A stretch of DNA of 64,000 nucleotides, taken from NCBI GenBank assembly GCA_013398015.1, contig VZRR01010919.1, positions 527,351 to 591,350 of the forward strand, given 5' to 3'. The DNA is from Oreocharis arfaki (taxonomy: Eukaryota > Chordata > Aves > Passeriformes > Paramythiidae). The position numbers and the translations under genes were made by a program. Positions within the stretch are counted from its first letter, which is position 1, and the number at the start of each line of letters is the position of its first letter. A model generated the notes under the pieces. That model was not told where the DNA came from, did no database searches, and was given only the letters and a program-made list of their open reading frames with translations. Below are positions 48,601-59,280 of the stretch, piece after piece.

Positions 48601-50284
48601 AACACCCTCCCTCAAAGAACCAAAAAACCACCAACCAACCAAACAAAAAAATCCACTGTAAATAAGGATGAGGCTAGATAATGTAGCCTGAAGAGTAACC
48701 AATAAGCAAAATGAATGGCATGTTCTGGTATATATGTGTATTTTAAATCATACTGGTTTTTTGTTGAAGCTGGAAAACAGGAAGACAGTGAGGCTTAAGA
48801 AAAAATGGAAGTTGCAAAAATCTTTGTAAATTATATTTTCTTGAATACTTGTAGTGAAAAATAGGGGTTTCTGGAGATAATTGGATGTTTTCTCTTATAA
48901 TGACTGTCCTTACTCTGAATCTTGATGATTATTTACTGTTTTATTGTTTATTTTTTCTGTTCAGAAATAACTAGAGTAATTTCAGCGAGGAAAAAACCCC
49001 TGCATATAGGACAGGCTAGTCTCTATCATGGAGGATACGGATAATCAGAAGCATTTGCATTATACGAATATGTTGCTTACAGACACTAAAAAAGGTGTTA
49101 ACACAACACATCCTTAAATATTATTGAGAATTGTTGAGTATTTTTGTACATAGTTCTCTATGTACAATTCTCTTCTTTCATTCATTCCCATTCATAATAA
49201 TTCGTGTAGCGTGTGATAGGCCTTTGACACAGATCTACAACCATCGAGATTTGTGACACTGATCAGAGTACAATGAGAGCCCCCAGATCCCATCCTCTGA
49301 AGAGAAATATCCCTATGAATCACAAGTATTGTGTTACCAGACAGCACAGCAAAAAAATAACCAGAGCAAAACACTCGACTCGATGCTGTTACAGCTAATA
49401 GGTCTGAAATGAAAGATAATTGCATATTAAAATAGAGTGGGTAGCTCTGTTTTGATGTAGAGATATAAAGATGTCAGGCAAGCTAGGCTGCTGCAGTAGC
49501 AGGGAATGGGTGCCCTGAAGTGATTGAGGAGTGAAGCCCAAGAGAGCATTCCTCACATTCCTGTGGCACTCCTCCTATACATATGCCCCACAAAAAAAGG
49601 GAATTCCAGCACTCCGGATGGGTAAACGGAGCTTTGAAAAAGCTGGCACTTTTCTATAGCTGCGGGCTTGATTAATTTGAAGAAATTATAATCATCTCTG
49701 GATGATGAACACGAGGCATATTTAAACTGCTATTTTCTAGGGCAAAGGACATGACATTTCCAATCTGTTACTAAAAAGAAAAAAAAAACCAAAACCCAAC
49801 AAACCCAAAAAAACCCCATAAGGACTTCTAGTAAGCACCAACAAGGAAGATGTAGAGAATGTGGAGCACTCCCTAATATTTTCCCAAGATCTGCCCAGAA
49901 TAATTGGTATTACTGCAAAAATATTTTGCTGACACGTATGAGTGGGATTAGTCCAAAGAGCTACCTTTGTTAATGAGCCATATCTAGAAATTCAGTAGGT
50001 TTTGTAGATTACTGACTGAAGACACAGCATTTTTGAGAGCCACTTATGTCTAAAAGTGCAAGATTTTTTCTCCTGGGACTAGCAGTGTATGTTTTGTAAG
50101 GAAAAGATGGTTATCCCTGGGAATTTTCACAAATAAATCAAATAAAGATGACACTACCTTACTTGGAATTGAAATGTGACTGCTAGCGACTGGGAATTAA
50201 ACAGATTTATTAGTGTTGACATTATTTACATTGCGTGATCCGTATCAGCGAAGGGTACACATCACTTGTGAAAGCAAATACATT
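45604..50284. other. no gene seen; A/C-skewed tracts
   Basis: Several A- and C-rich plus-strand tracts occur (near 47520-47560, 48600-48655 and 49780-49820). A hand count of 48001-48240 gives A 80, T 57, G 50, C 53. Such A-over-T bias is compatible with transcription from the minus strand, but the sample is small. Confidence 0.4.
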
Positions 50285-50430
50285 AATAGCATTACCCCGC
50301 CGTTAATGGCACGTTAATAATACTTCCACGATTCGCGTTTGTCAGGCTGCTGCTGAGACGTGCTTGGTGTCGTAGTAAACAAAGAAAATCAGCCATGTTG
50401 CGAGACCCTTTATTCTTTAAAAACTTAAGT

Positions 50431-50438
50431 TCACGTGA
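50431..50438. promoter_or_regulatory. palindromic E-box TCACGTGA
   Basis: The palindrome TCACGTGA carries the CACGTG core bound by USF, MYC/MAX and MITF/TFE bHLH-zipper factors. It lies in the left shoulder of the CpG island, about 280 bp from the candidate start codons, a plausible position for a promoter-proximal site. Binding is inferred from motif only. Confidence 0.45.
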
Positions 50439-50599
50439 GAAGAATCCGCCGCTAGATAACCCCCGGAATAGTGATAAATTAACGATTTCACACCCTCCCC
50501 TTCCGCGTTTTGACCCCATTTAGCAACGGCAGAGGGGACAGCCGGCTGATACGGATTACTTTTGAGAAGCGTGACAACAGGTGGCCTCCCCGAAGTCAC

Positions 50600-50720
50600 T
50601 AGATCCGGCAGATCAAGTCTTTATTTTTTTTTTTTTTCTAGCGTCCAGCTTGCCCATAACCATGACCCATCCACAGCGCGCACCGCCGAAGCTGTGATGA
50701 TGCGCGTCCCTCGGGACCAT
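50600..50720 (-). other. candidate first coding segment, minus strand
   Basis: The minus-strand ATG at 50720-50718 has a perfect Kozak context (GCCGCCATGG) and opens a frame beginning MVPRDAHHHSFGGARCGWV. It stays open through the complement of the poly(T) run, which would encode a Lys tract, and stops near 50600. The low-complexity Lys run argues against coding use of the whole frame. It may be simply the mirror of the palindromic start on the other strand. Confidence 0.15.
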
Positions 50721-50728
50721 GGCGGCAG
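50712..50728. promoter_or_regulatory. YY1-like site overlapping start codons on both strands
   Basis: The minus strand reads GCCGCCATGGTC, close to the YY1 consensus GCCGCCATnTTG. The central CCATGG (50717-50722) is palindromic and gives an ATG on each strand. YY1 sites of this form often sit just downstream of transcription starts, around the initiator codon of CpG-island genes. Confidence 0.4.
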
Positions 50729-50793
50729 CCGGTCAGACTTCTTTTTTTGTGGTTAAACCCGGCAAGGACGTGTTCCCAGGGGTAGCATGCTGA
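50719..50793 (+). other. candidate first coding segment, plus strand
   Basis: The ATG at 50719 is in good context (ACCATGG). It opens a 24-codon frame beginning MAAAGQTSFFVVKPGKDVF before TGA at 50791. A weak donor (CAGGG|GTAGCA) lies near 50783 and could end the coding part of a first exon. Ala-rich starts like MAAA are common in CpG-island genes. The protein is not recognised. A second plus frame from ATG at 50787 runs open into the gap and is a weaker alternative. Confidence 0.22.
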
Positions 50794-50878
50794 GGCACCG
50801 CTGCCGGAGGGGACTCCGCTGGTCGCGACCCCCGGCGACCCGCCCCCCCTTCCCTCCTCCGTCCCGCCTCGGCCCGCC

Positions 50879-51574
50879 NNNNNNNNNNNNNNNNNNNNNN
50901 NNNNNNNNNNNNNNNNNNNNNNNNNNNNNNNNNNNNNNNNNNNNNNNNNNNNNNNNNNNNNNNNNNNNNNNNNNNNNNNNNNNNNNNNNNNNNNNNNNNN
51001 NNNNNNNNNNNNNNNNNNNNNNNNNNNNNNNNNNNNNNNNNNNNNNNNNNNNNNNNNNNNNNNNNNNNNNNNNNNNNNNNNNNNNNNNNNNNNNNNNNNN
51101 NNNNNNNNNNNNNNNNNNNNNNNNNNNNNNNNNNNNNNNNNNNNNNNNNNNNNNNNNNNNNNNNNNNNNNNNNNNNNNNNNNNNNNNNNNNNNNNNNNNN
51201 NNNNNNNNNNNNNNNNNNNNNNNNNNNNNNNNNNNNNNNNNNNNNNNNNNNNNNNNNNNNNNNNNNNNNNNNNNNNNNNNNNNNNNNNNNNNNNNNNNNN
51301 NNNNNNNNNNNNNNNNNNNNNNNNNNNNNNNNNNNNNNNNNNNNNNNNNNNNNNNNNNNNNNNNNNNNNNNNNNNNNNNNNNNNNNNNNNNNNNNNNNNN
51401 NNNNNNNNNNNNNNNNNNNNNNNNNNNNNNNNNNNNNNNNNNNNNNNNNNNNNNNNNNNNNNNNNNNNNNNNNNNNNNNNNNNNNNNNNNNNNNNNNNNN
51501 NNNNNNNNNNNNNNNNNNNNNNNNNNNNNNNNNNNNNNNNNNNNNNNNNNNNNNNNNNNNNNNNNNNNNNNNNN
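50879..51574. other. assembly gap (696 N)
   Basis: All bases are N. The gap begins in C- and G-rich sequence of the CpG island and ends at a 20-T run. GC-rich promoters and first exons of birds are often lost from short-read assemblies. The size may be estimated rather than measured, and frames reading across it have no meaning. Confidence 1.
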
Positions 51575-51628
51575 TTTTTTTTTTTTTTTTTTTTCTGTGT
51601 ATGTGTGTGAGTGTGTGTGTGTGTGTTT
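51575..51628 (+). repeat. poly(T) and GT microsatellite at gap edge
   Basis: Twenty T (51575-51594) abut the gap and are followed by an imperfect (GT)n repeat to about 51628. Simple repeats at a gap edge are a common reason for assembly breaks, and the T-run length may be inaccurate. Confidence 0.9.
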
Positions 51629-54600
51629 TGTTATTGCCCCGGAGTACGGGTGGCTCTGGATTTGAATTCAATCCCTACTTTTACATAGCTGGCTGGAGCT
51701 GGCAGCGCTGTTTCATAATGTAGGGGCTGAGGTCAGTGGTATTCTTGGCAAGTCCTTGCTCTCCAAAGTAGGGTGAAATCTTTACACAATGGCACCAGGC
51801 AGGAATTTTTTAGATACCTGCGCCGGGCTCCTGGAGCCCTCTTTGTCAGGAGAGTGTGTGAGCTGAAGCTGTTTGTAAGCGTAGTTGCGCTTAGAGAGGC
51901 TGAGAAAGGTTAAGCTGGGGACTGGAGTGCGTACAGAAACATTTTGACTTAACATGACCTGAAAAACAACTAAACTGAATGAGTTCCTTCTGCTCCCGAA
52001 CGGTTGCTGCAGTGGCTGTTGCTGCCAACTGTCTAAAGACTAATAAGCTTTACACTGATCCCCACATCAAGCCGCGGTTCAATAGCTAATGATACAACGA
52101 GTTGCTTTGCTTGGAGTTGTAATGCCATCTGTCCTATTTTCTAAAGGCTTGTCCTGCTCTCTGAGCAGTCCCTGTTTTCGGGTTTTGGGGGAGAGATGCT
52201 GTTACTGGTTGTTTTGGCAGGCGTCTGACTGGCTGCTGATGATTTCAAATTGGGGCAAAGAGGAAACCTTGACTTTCGGTCAGCACCCATAAGTCGTTCC
52301 TCCTACTGTAGATACGTCATTGTGGTAATGTTATTTTTATCCCCATACTCATGGAATATGTGTGAGAAAATAAGACTTCTCATGGAAAAACATACTGACT
52401 GCATAGGCATCGTATGTGGCATGCCTTTTTGGCTACTCTATTTTTTTTTTCTTCTATGAAAAAAAAAAAGGAAGCTGCTTCTGGAACATGTTTTTGTGGT
52501 GCTAAACTTGTTTCTCTGTCCTTGTTTGACCTTTTCCAAATGTCTGTTTGCCTTCAGTGCTGGACCCAGCCCTTCAGTGTGTTGTGAAAGCTGAAGGCGG
52601 CTGCTTGCTCTCTCCTGGGGAAGACACTCTCTGCAAACTCGTAGCGAGGTCACTTGCATTGGTAGAGGTGTAGATTCCAGCTGGGGGAGCCTACCAGCAA
52701 TGCCCAGCCTCAGGACGTGGTTATGGAAGCATGGTGGGGTGTTCAGGAGGAGTGATGCTAGCAGATGCTCAGAAACCAATGGGTCAGGCTGTGAGGCCAC
52801 GAGGCATGGGGCATGGTGCTTCCCCTGTGGCATGGTCTGTACCTCGTGAACTGTTAACTTTCTCATGTCCTTGCCAGTTGGCCTTGCTGTCTAGAAGGGA
52901 TAATAAAGAAACACAAAAAGGTAGAAAGTGAGAAGTGACGCAGTGAAGAATCCAGCCCGAATGCAGGGAAAAAGCCCACGTGAAGGGCATGGAGCAGAGA
53001 GCTAAATTGGGAACACCAGGGCTGCGTTAATGCTGTAAAACTCACCGAATCAGCACACTGGCAGCCTGCTGTGGCAATCGCTACAGGAAAAGAAGCCCAC
53101 TCGTAAATCCATGGAACCGTCACTGGCCCAAAATAATCCACAAATAAGGCCAAATTTTTGGGAAATCTAATGTGTTGTTAGCACTGGAAATACTTGAAAC
53201 TGGTGGTCAGACGTGCCCTCCTGTTGCTGCTGGAGAGACTGGGCTTGCAGTGGAAAACTTGGTTGGTGTTTTTGTAAATGGCTCGTGTTGAATTGTGTGG
53301 GTTAGTTTCCTAATGTTGGTTCTCTGTTCAGGAAGTTTGATTTTATTTTACAACAGTATTGGAATTTGAAAGAAATATGCTTACGCATATCATCTTTCAT
53401 CATTAAGTAAAAAGGAAAAAAAACATGTAGAAGGGTACAAAGACCTTGTTTTTCCTTCTTCCCTCAAAGTAACTTTTTATTGTCTCTTTACTTGTGTTTT
53501 CCTGTCCTTGCTATACTATCTCTAAAAGATAGCTACTTAATTTTGGCTTTTGGGAAGTCATAAGGCTTCTTTAAAGTTGAGAGAGGGTTGGAAAGAGAAA
53601 ATATATTTATCATATTCATGTCAGTACAGGAAATAGCAAGAGAAGTATGTTAGTAGCATATTTGCTTCTTACTTACGTTAACAAACTCTTTGGGGCTCAG
53701 CTTCTCCCAAATCACGATGAGGTAAACATCTGTTTGACGTTACTATTCACCCTGGATTGTCAGGGTGCAAATTTGGCACCATGCCTTCACTGCAGGCTCA
53801 GAGGAGAGGAGTGTCAGAATGATAGCCAGTATGTACAACTTTGAGAAGTAGGTCTGATAAACAGTGTTGGAGAAAGCAAACTTAACTTGGCATGAACTTC
53901 TGTAGTGCAAAAATCTCTTGGTAATTTTGGACTGGACTGATTTTCTTTTTTCTTTGAGGTAAACAGTGTATTCTGCAATTGCTTTTGTAAATTCATAGCT
54001 TTATACCGCTTTGGTATATCCTCCTTTACAGAGTTTTCCTGAATTTTGTGAGTCGCAACTCAATATTATGTTGGTTAAAGAAAATGAAAAATAAGAGAAT
54101 ATATATGTGGCCTGTACTTTAACATGCCTGTTGTGTAACTCTCCTCTTTAATTGCTGTATTAAACTATTCATTTTCTCTTTGAAGACGTGAACTAGGAAG
54201 TTAATTTAACTGCTTTGGGGGAATCTAACTTTTAAATGTTCATAAATTACAAATGGTTTTATGCCCTTAAGCTGTGAGTAATAGCAATCTATTTTTTTTC
54301 CCCTCCTAACATCCTCTTGCATGGACTGTTATAGCTTTAAGTCTTTACAAAACAAATTCTTTCTGGCATCATAGGCCATTTTAGAAAGCATGCAGTTTTA
54401 TACTGATGTAGCTTGGCCTGAAGAAATACGGCTGCTTTTGTTTTCAAACAAGAGAAACTGAGCCCTGATCTTTCTTTATACTAACAACTCATTTGCATGG
54501 CATGGTGTGTGAATAGCTAGTTACTTCAGAAACCCTGCACACTGTTCACTGTTTTCATGCCATGTAGTGACGTCTGCACCAAGACATTTTTTGAATGTGT

Positions 54601-57600
54601 GCCTTATATATGTTAGATGCCTAAGGTTTGCTTCTGGAAACTGCTGATGTGGTACGTGGAGGTGGTTCTATTCAGCAGTAATGAAGAGCAGAGGTGTAAC
54701 AGCATCGGACCACATCTTCAGGGTGGAGGGGAGAACTCTACAGGAGCCCTCAGTTTGATCCTAATGCGTCATTTTGTGTCAGAAGACATCTAAACAGGAT
54801 GCTGTTGTTAAGCAGATACTCCCTTCTTGAACACTTGAGAGGAACAATGGTTTAATTATAGGATGTACCTATGCTTTTTCCAAATAAACTTTCAGCTTGT
54901 TCCCAGTTGTGTTATTTTTATGCTTGTAACCAGTGATAGCATGATTGTGTGCAGTCTTCAGATAAGCCAGAAATGAACGTTTCCTTCTTGCTATAGTGAT
55001 CTCCTAATGAATAAATACAAGGCTGTGTAGTTTAATGAGATCACAGAAGCTAAGAGTTTTATATGTGAGTCTAGCAAAAGAATTGCATTTAGTCTTTAAA
55101 TTCAGGCTGATCGTGTGTCTGTATATCAAATACACTAGAAGGCTAAAATAATCTTTTTCAAAAGAGCTTATTTGGGATTTCTTTCATTTGAAAAACAAAG
55201 GTATTTTGGGGCTTGAGTTTTCCTTTCGGATGTTTTTCGCTGTCAGCATGCTACCGTGTTGCCATCTTTTTGAGGTGAGCATTTATAGAGGAGGATAGCC
55301 CCAGTTATCAGGCTGCTAACAGCAATATAATGCTGAGAACTGTTTCTGTTGCTAAATTCTCCTGCTGGTTCTTGGTAGCCCTGTGAAGTGAAGGAGTGTG
55401 ACAGCTGATGCCTGGTATTTGGCTGTATTGCATTGGTGTAGTGATCTTTCCATAATGCATCTCAGGGCTTTGTAATGTGGTTATTCAGGAATAGCCTTGC
55501 TTTGCAAGGTTTGACGTTCTGTTTCTTTCTGGGGAGCCCATTTGGCCAACAAAATTAGATTCCTAGCTGTCCTTCCCATGGTGGTGTTCAGGCTTTCTGC
55601 TGACTGCAGTGGCTAATTCTGAAGTGGGGTCACGAGCCTGTTACGTTTTGTGTTAACGTTGGGACCACTGTAAGTAACGCAGCTTAATGAAGAAAGGTTG
55701 TTGCTTGTTCTTGGCTGGGGCCTTTCTTGCTCAGCAGTGGGCTTCAAGTAGAATTGCCATCGTAGTCAGCTGTAAGGGTAGTTGGTCTGAGCAAAAAACC
55801 CCAAACATCTAGATGATGTAGGGTTTTGGAAACTTGTTAAAAATAGTTAACATCCCCTGAATGTGTCTGAAAAACTGTAAAGTTAAGTGGTGTCTTTTGG
55901 TGTCTCTTGGGCTGTAAGATGAAACAGAAGTTACGATAGACTCATGTGTCTAGAGACCTTTAATCATAGGGATTTTTCCTGCTGTGTTTCAGCGCTTAAC
56001 TGGGAGCATAAAATCCAGAAGAACTCTTGGGAAAAAGTGAGACCTTTACCTAACAAAGCAAATAATGTATTTGTTTAGTACAAAAATAATACCAGTGAAT
56101 GTATTTTGGAAATAAGTGTACCTTTTTTTTCTCTTAATGTTTTTCTCAAGCTAGTATTAGTATGCAGCATTATTTCATGCCCAACAACTTAGTTGTATGA
56201 ATATATCTTTCTGTGGCTGATAAGTTAAGCTGAAAATCCTTGCATAGCTCAGATTTTCTTGTGAACTCTCTAATCTCAGTCTGCTGAAACAGCCCTGGAA
56301 TGTTTGATTCTGAACTTCCACTGTCAATTTTCATGTCGTTTTCAAAACTAAGGGCATGTACTGCAATGGGCTGCTTAATGTCCTGTTTGTTTTGAAAGAG
56401 AGTATGTTTATTTCCCAGTCTTTCTCATGGGGGAGTGTGTGCATTTCCCCATAGCCGTTCACATCTTCATGGCCAAGAGCTTTGAGAATGGCAAGAGTAT
56501 TGAATTTTTGATTTCTTTTGCAGTAGTTCTCCCCTGTCACAGGGCTAGTACTTTCTGCATTTGTAGATTTCTGTATCTTTTAATGATATGACTTCTGCCA
56601 ATACTTGCAAAGACCTCAGTATGATCAGGAAGCCTTCACCTGTAGCATAGAAATAGCTGAGTTGAAGCCTTATCCTAAACACTTGTGTGCTTTCTCATTA
56701 CATCAGAAGATTGCAGCTCGGTTAGCTGTATGTATCCGAGCCGGTTTGAAACTGGGAAAGTGAGGGTTTAACTGTAGCGCAGATAAGCTCTGTGTAATTT
56801 CCTACTTGATTAATTATCTGTTTGGTAGAGTTTGCTTTTGATTTCTGCCCTGCGGTGGCTGCAGAAGTGTTTGCCCTGCGTTCAGGCTGAGTATGTTCCT
56901 ATGAGCATGTTTTTGTCAGCCTCTCTGGGCACAGTCTCTTTCCTACACTTGAAAACTGGGAGCCTTTCCGTGGCAATCTTGCCTAGGAAATTTACTGAAG
57001 TGAGCAGTGCTGGGCCCAAAGCCCAGGGATCTTCTACTCAGTCCGAGGTTGTTTTGTCCACTTGCCTCCTGAGGTGCAGTTCAGACATCAGAGCATATGT
57101 CTGTGCCCTCCGTGATGCCAAAGGGCTGGCACCCTCCCACCCATCCTCGCCCACCCACTGGTGTGTGGGGTGTAGCCAGTGGTGCTGCAGGGGGGAGGCT
57201 TTCGTGGAGGAGGATTGTTGTAAAGCAAGACTGATTGCCGTGGATGGGCTTGCTCTTCTGCCAAAACTGGTAACAAGCAAAATCGTCTGTGGGACTTGTG
57301 AGACCGAAAGGACTGATAGCTCTTTCGTGTCTTGGGTGTAAAAGTATAGGTCAGCAAAAGGAAAGGACACACAGGCATTGTCCCAAGATCGTGTTTTTCT
57401 TTAGTGAGAGGTTGGAGTCTTCTGTGGGTTGTCTGTTTAGGCATGGAGAACCCTTGGTACCTGAGGAAAAAAAAAAAAAAAAGATGATAATTTAAATGTT
57501 ACCTCTAAAGATGATTCATTTATTTTACACTTATTACAATATACCTTAGCTAAGGTTTTTTTGCATAGTTATTGTTTCTTGAAATCCGTTGTTTTAAAAA

Positions 57601-59146
57601 ACCTGGATGCTTAAAAGTTTTTAGAAGTCTATGCTCATGCAAATTACTGAGTAGTGACTACTAGCAGCAGCTATTCATTCTGTTGAATTACTGATCTGAT
57701 TTTAATATTTTTTGTCTAAATCAGAATGTTGCTACTTAATGTTAGCATGTTTCAAGAATAACTATATGTACACTGAACAGTCATTGTACGAACTTTGACT
57801 TCCTCATTAAAGGTTTTTTGTATCGTCATGAGAAAATATATTTTGGCTTGTGTTTTGGGAACTTTCCCACAGTAGGAGATCTAATTTTTGCGAGGTATTG
57901 TTTGGGAATTCAAAAGGAGCACTGGCAGAAAGATAGCTCCACAAAGATGCTTTGTGAAGGGCAGCTGAGCCTGCGCGCCTTGTTTGCTGCAGCCAGTGTT
58001 GCAGATTTAATTTGCTGGGTATATTTTGCATGAAGGGGTGTATTTGAATAAGTCTCAAAATGGAAGTGGTGCTCTGCTTCCCTTTTTTTGAAGTTGGTGA
58101 AGTTCACCACTCTTCTTGAAAAGGGAGAGAGAGGAGACCTACTGCAGTGCTTTTCTTACAGCTTTGTTTGCAGTTAAAATTAGTTATTTGTTCTCTCTGG
58201 GTATCTCTGTTATGCCTGTAGAGCTGTAGATGTGTTTCTTTGTGTGTGTCTGTCTTGTCTGACCTGAGTAAGAGTGATTAAATATTTGATTTAGAGCAGT
58301 TCTAAGTAATTCTTGTCAACAATAAAGAGCAGCATGTATATCATTACCTGAGCAAAATACTGAAGGAATAAGAAAAAATTAAAATATTTAAATGTTTTTT
58401 TTTTGGTGGGGGGGGGGGAGAGAGGACATGAGTTTGCTTTTCAGCACTGATAAAAAGTGAAGGAATATTCTGATATTAATATTTCTGTGGACAGCATGAT
58501 TCTCCTATTTTTCTGTAACTTGTGTGTATTCTGATAAATACGAACAATGCAATGAAACTGCATCTGGTATCAGTGTAAATTACCTGGGAATGGATATTAA
58601 GTTTCATGGAAGACACATTCGTCGAGCATGCCTGTTGTTGACTGTCTTTACCGGGCTGTTTGTTTCTGTTTGCTTGCTTTTTGTGTGTCTTAAAGTTAAA
58701 ATAAACTTTGCTTAATAAATAAAAACATTTATTATGTAGTTGTTTTGGGTTTCTAAAAGGGAAGGTGGTTCCTGTTCCCAGTGGATTGTTTGTTTAGTAG
58801 TTTGTTGCTTTATTTTGTTTTTTTTTTTTTCCTTTAGTTTGTATTTGCAGTTCTGTGTTTTTAGGGATACTGGCCTCTCATCTTTATTTTGCTTTTACTG
58901 TAGTTGGGAAAAAGCCATTGATATAGCCTTTTCCATATGAAATTAGTAATTCACACTTTTTGCCCTGTTATGCAAAAAATAACTCGAAACTTAGAGGGGT
59001 GAGGAAGAATGTTACACAAATGTGGTTTGTAAGCAGTTGATGGGAAAACAGGGCTGTACCACGAATATCTGCTTGAGGTTTGACTTGCTGAAACCAAAGG
59101 CTAAATCTTTCATGGTACATCGTATTTCTTTAGCAGCAAAGCTAGT
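51629..59146 (+). other. probable transcribed intron (plus strand), no exon confirmed
   Basis: The plus strand is visibly T- and G-rich. A hand count of 55201-55440 gives A 46, T 86, G 66, C 42. This is the skew left by transcription in vertebrate sense strands and points to plus-strand transcription from the CpG island. A GC-richer patch at about 56830-57345 contains a 169-codon ORF (56832-57341), but overlapping minus ORFs of 110 and 118 codons cover it too and no family is recognised. Poly(A) at about 57470-57482 and an 11-G run at 58408-58418 are simple repeats. Confidence 0.4.
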
Positions 59147-59280
59147 TGTAGTGGGTTGACACTGGCTGGGTGCCAGGCACCCACCAAAGCCACTCACTCA
59201 CTTTGTTTCCCATGCTGATGTTCCCTGCTGCCTCATTTCTGCCCATCCAGCTGTTTGTGAGGCTACAATATACACAGGAT
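59147..59280 (+). mobile_element. endogenous retrovirus LTR fragment
   Basis: The interval starts TGTAGTGGGTTGACACTGGC and continues with the 'ctgggtgccaggcacccaccaaagcc' theme. This resembles the 5' head of a solo-LTR type I recall as widespread in bird genomes ('gtgggttgaccctggc...gccaggtgcccaccaaagcc'). TGGGTGCC at 59167-59174 and GGCACCCA at 59176-59183 form a hairpin. Only the head is recognisable. The right edge is a guess and no internal retroviral sequence is present. It is a decayed, non-coding remnant. Confidence 0.55.

Larger units (their letters stand above)
50285..50878. promoter_or_regulatory. CpG island (left part), probable promoter
   Basis: CpG dinucleotides, rare elsewhere in the window, become frequent from about 50285 and dense after 50640, reaching very GC-rich sequence just before the assembly gap. 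In birds this marks a promoter and usually a first exon. The right side of the gap has few CpGs, so the rest of the island is in the missing bases. A 14-T run followed by CTAG (50624-50641) also looks like a splice acceptor, leaving open an upstream noncoding exon. No TATA box was identified. Confidence 0.75.

Noticed and set aside
50733..51671. ORFs of 292 and 312 codons on both strands at the CpG island
   Set aside because: Most of each is the run of N. The readable ends are GC-rich or simple-repeat sequence and no frame can be followed across the gap.
53046..53080. 35-bp minus microexon with good acceptor and GTGAGT donor
   Set aside because: Too short to judge, and it lies on the strand opposite to the apparent direction of transcription on this side of the island. 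No partner exon was found.
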